A stretch of 64,000 nucleotides of DNA, from NCBI GenBank assembly GCA_031260705.1, contig JAISLA010000017.1, positions 43,498 through 107,497 of the forward strand. The letters are read 5' to 3'. The stretch's first letter is position 1; each line of letters starts with the position of its first letter. A program made the translations under genes and the position numbers. Below the pieces are notes generated by a model that saw only the letters and a list, made by a program, of their open reading frames with translations, was not told the origin of the DNA and did not search any database. Origin of the DNA: Endomicrobium sp. (GTDB lineage: Bacteria; Elusimicrobiota; Endomicrobiia; Endomicrobiales; Endomicrobiaceae). Shown in pieces: positions 60,770 to 64,000 of this stretch.

Positions 60770-61379
60770 GGCGGCGACGAAATATCCTTATCATAATTTA
60801 CTTTAACGTCAAACTTTCGTTTCTCATACTCAATCCATTCTTCACCAAAGTTCTTCTTATCTTCTCTTTTGCTTCGTCAAAAGATAAAGATACAGAAAGA
60901 AGTTTTTATTCTGAAATTTTAAATATTATTATTGTATCCGTACGGGGTTTTAACAACCCGTTTTTAAGTCTTTTATAAGCTTTTTTTGCGATCTCTAAAT
61001 CTGAGACAAGAATATGTCTTACCGCATATTTGACCGGACTTTCAAATATAGCTTATTTTCATTATACTATGCTTTAATATCTCTATCGGCAGATTCAATG
61101 CTTCCATAAATTTCTTTTTCTACAAGTAAGACTTTTTTATATTCGGTTCTTTTATCAATACCTACTTTCTTTGCAACTTTTACAACAATATCTTCTTTTA
61201 TAACAGATTAATTTGATATTCTAAAGAATCTGCTGCCAATTTTTCATTTTAAGACAGCTTTTGCAATCTTTATCTCTGCCGATTTTTGCGACAATATAAT
61301 CTTCTTGACTTTCCTAGTTACAAGCGTTCAAACCAATCCCAAATACCGCTAAAACAGTTACTGTCAACAGTTTCTTCAC
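60770..61379 (-). pseudogene. second PpiC-type PPIase lipoprotein, decayed
   Basis: Manual translation: (GTG)KKLLTVTVLAVFGIGLNACN*ESQEDYIVAKIGRDK...; ESPVKYAVRHILVSDLEIAKKAYKRLKNG; FDEAKEKIRRTLVKNGLSMRNESLTLK*. Confidence 0.65.
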
Positions 61380-61567
61380 CGTTTATTTCTTTATATAATG
61401 TTTTACAAATTTACTATCCATTAGTCAAACTGCCGTGCATATACAAGACAACTATCATTAAAAAAAGCATTACAATTGCGGGCACAACCCTAAAAACTTA
61501 AATTTTACCGCAATAATTGAGGAAATAATTTTTTTGCGGTATATCTGCAGTTTGGAACAGCCCGGTC

Positions 61568-61610
61568 ATTATTTTGTCATATCGAGAACATTTTGTCTCC
61601 AAAATTTCCA
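61568..61610 (-). repeat. dispersed repeat family copy E
   Basis: Reverse complement GGAAATTTTGGAGACAAAATGTTCTCGATATGACAAAATAAT. Confidence 0.5.
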
Positions 61611-61894
61611 GCATTTTATCTTTCTTTTTCGGATTTATAAATATTAACTTATTATTTAGCAGCTAGGCAACTAGATAAATTGTGCACATTTTAAAGCGGA
61701 TACCAAATGTTTATTTTGACAGCAGTAGCGACAGATATAGACGCTAAGCATAATTCTGTATTTTTCCTGATAAAAATTATTTAATTTTGTACCAGATTTA
61801 AAAGAGAACCGCCTTTTCAAAATTTTACATGCAGCACTGTTTTAAAAAGACAGATATCTAAAACCGTACAATCATTTGTATATTCTGAATTTGT

Positions 61895-62986
61895 TTATAT
61901 ATTAAAGCGGAATTCTATTATGTCACCATCTTTAACTAAATATTCTTTTCCTTCGCTTCTCAACAATCCCGACTCTTTTACGGCTTTTTCGTTGCCAAGC
62001 CTGAACAGGTCATCAAAACTCATAACTTCAGCGCGTATAAAGCCTCTTTCAAAATCAGAATGTATTGCACCGGCAGCTTGAGGAGCCGGAATTCCTTTTT
62101 TTATAGTCCACGCTCTTACCTCATCTTCTCCCGCAGTAAGAAACGTTGCAAGTCCGAGCAAATCGTATCCTGCTCTTATTAGACGGTTAAGTCCGGGGTA
62201 TTCCAGTCCTAAATCTTTTAGAAAAGTTTTCTGGTCATTTTCGGAAAGTTCGGAGAGTTCTGCTTCAATTTTTGCGCATATAGGTATTGCCAGCGCATTT
62301 TCTTTTTTTGATTTTTCTTTCACAATTTTTGTGTATTTATTTTCCATTGTGGGCAAATCGCTTTCCGCAACGTTGCAGACATATAAAACAGGCTTTGCGG
62401 TTATTAAGAAAAAGTCTTTTACTATTATTTTTTCATCGTCTGAAAGTTCGAGGGTTCTTGCAGGATTTCCCGCATCAAGATGGGTTTTGACTTTTATTGC
62501 GAGTTCTCTTTCAGCAAGTATCTTTTTATCGTTTAATCTGACAGTTTTTTCAAGTTTTTCAAGCCTTTTTGAAACGGATTCTATATCAGTCAAGATGAGT
62601 TCTGTATCTATAATTTCTATATCTCTAAAAGGGTCGACGATACCCATAACATGCGTAACGTCCTTGCTTTCAAAACATCTCACTGTATGAACAACGGCGG
62701 CAGTTTCTCTTATATGCGACAGGAACTGGTTGCCCAGTCCTTCACCATGCGATGCGCCTTTTACAAGTCCCGCGATATCCAAAAATTCTGCGGTTGCATG
62801 AACTTTCTTCTTAGAATTGTAAAGTTTTTCAAGGAAATCTAGCCGCTTATCCGGAACATTAACCACTCCGACATTAGGATCAATAGTACAAAAAGGATAG
62901 TTTGCTGCTTCGGCGCGCGCTTTTGTTATAGCGTTAAACAGCGTCGACTTACCTACATTGGGAAGTCCGATAATACCAAGTTTCAT
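61895..62986 (-). CDS. ychF: redox-regulated GTPase/ATPase YchF
   Basis: MKLGIIGLPNVGKSTLFNAITKARAEAANYPFCTIDPNVG; C-terminal TGS domain AGEDEVRAWTIKKG. Confidence 0.97.
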   Translation of the reverse strand: MKLGIIGLPNVGKSTLFNAITKARAEAANYPFCTIDPNVGVVNVPDKRLDFLEKLYNSKKKVHATAEFLDIAGLVKGASHGEGLGNQFLSHIRETAAVVHTVRCFESKDVTHVMGIVDPFRDIEIIDTELILTDIESVSKRLEKLEKTVRLNDKKILAERELAIKVKTHLDAGNPARTLELSDDEKIIVKDFFLITAKPVLYVCNVAESDLPTMENKYTKIVKEKSKKENALAIPICAKIEAELSELSENDQKTFLKDLGLEYPGLNRLIRAGYDLLGLATFLTAGEDEVRAWTIKKGIPAPQAAGAIHSDFERGFIRAEVMSFDDLFRLGNEKAVKESGLLRSEGKEYLVKDGDIIEFRFNI

Positions 62987-63413
62987 ATAATCTCTGTAAT
63001 AAACTAAAGTTCAGTCTTAATGTATGGCAAGAAAATTAATGCTGCAAATACCCTTCACAGTCTTTTTGTAGAAATCGTAACAACAGTTTCAGAATGCATT
63101 TAGCAGTACTTATAAGACCACTACTACTTCTCTATTATGTTCTTCTGCAAAACATCGGACAGCACAGAAAGTATATTATTCTTCTGTTTTACACTTATTT
63201 CTGCAAGTACTCCTAATTTTTCTTTTGACGATGCTGCTTTTAATAACACTGCCTGTTTAATTTTCATTGTTTTCTATATTTTATTTCATCTTCTTCTTTT
63301 TAACACAATTATAATGAGTCTATTCTACAATATCCAAAAAGTATATTCAATAACCGAATTTAACCAAAGTTAGCAATAATCGGCGCAATAATATCGCTTT
63401 GAGATAAGGATTT

Positions 63414-63464
63414 GGATATTTCGGGGACTAGAGTCTCCTTAAATATAACAGACAACAACTTTCC
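63414..63464 (+). repeat. dispersed repeat family copy C
   Basis: GGATATTTCGGGGACTAGAGTCTCCTTAAATATAACAGACAACAACTTTCC. Confidence 0.6.
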
Positions 63465-63587
63465 TTAAAAAGGCGAACTATAAGAGGTTAAAAGATGTCT
63501 TTATTTTACATTCCGTTACATTCCACCCTGCAGATTCAAACCGTCTTTTTCGTATTATTTTCAGTTTGTTGATATAACTTCGAATTT

Positions 63588-63905
63588 TTGTTAAAATATT
63601 TAATTATGAATTCTATAGGTTCAGTATTTATTATTATAGGAGTTATTTTAGTAACTCTTTCTGTAGTGGCAGTGACAGTTTTTCTAATACTTATGTTAAT
63701 TGGAATAAGGAAAGTTGCGATAGAATTTGAAAGTGCAATAAAAAGAATAAGCGGTGAGTTGGACGTTTTCGATAAAGTTTCCGCTAAAGTTACATCGATA
63801 GGCAGAAAATCATCTTCTTTAGTTATTTCGGGGATTTCATTTCTCTTTTATGCTTTTTTAAGCATCAGTAAAAGGAAAAATAGACCGCATGGGGGAATAA
63901 AATGA
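63588..63905 (+). CDS. DUF948-like membrane-anchored protein
   Basis: N-terminal TM then IEFESAIKRISGELDVFDKVSAKVTS; followed by a YtxH-like gene. Confidence 0.5.
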   Translation: MLKYLIMNSIGSVFIIIGVILVTLSVVAVTVFLILMLIGIRKVAIEFESAIKRISGELDVFDKVSAKVTSIGRKSSSLVISGISFLFYAFLSISKRKNRPHGGIK

Positions 63906-64000
63906 GCGATAATAGAGATACGCTTTTGGCTTTTGTTTTAGGCGGTTTAATAGGAGCGGCTCTGGGAGTACTGTATGCTCCCAAATCGGGAAGAGAGACG
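63902..64000 (+). CDS. YtxH-domain protein, partial at window edge
   Basis: MSDNRDTLLAFVLGGLIGAALGVLYAPKSGRET, overlaps previous stop. Confidence 0.75.
   Translation, partial: MSDNRDTLLAFVLGGLIGAALGVLYAPKSGRET

Noticed and set aside
60930-60960. ACGGGGTTTTAACAACCCGTTTTT hairpin with T-tract
   Set aside because: Short 5-bp stem inside a decayed gene; on the plus strand there is no gene to terminate.

Overview
Low-GC bacterial chromosome window, mostly housekeeping genes with many fresh-looking pseudogenes. Intact blocks: aroB-aroQ; an aminopeptidase P-efp-accB-accC-gmhA run; radA; prmC-prfA-rpmE; a dcw cluster (rsmH-ftsL-ftsI // murE-murF-mraY-murD); hisG; pgsA-pgpA; ftsK-lolA-rodZ-like; a second accB; pnp; rpsO; carA and carB; a five-gene split glutamate synthase operon; cca; pdxA plus a PpiC-type PPIase; ychF; one tRNA-Met(CAT). 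About 15 loci are broken by frameshifts, in-frame stops or deletions. They include a type II restriction-modification pair, mlaF/mlaD, a tyrosine recombinase island inside the dcw cluster, cvpA, an M23 peptidase, rimO, an AAA ATPase, an AsmA-like gene, yhcH, porV-like and a PPIase lipoprotein. This pattern fits a host-restricted genome in reductive evolution. An Elusimicrobiota/Endomicrobium-like origin is my inference, not demonstrated. I found no convincing new defence or biosynthetic system. The best items for follow-up are a terminator-like hairpin inside the carA coding sequence, interleaved inverted repeats in the accB-accC leader, a dispersed ~50 bp repeat family (5 copies), a decayed integrase island splitting murE from ftsI, and a rimO gene that lost its radical-SAM core. 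No CRISPR array or rRNA was seen.
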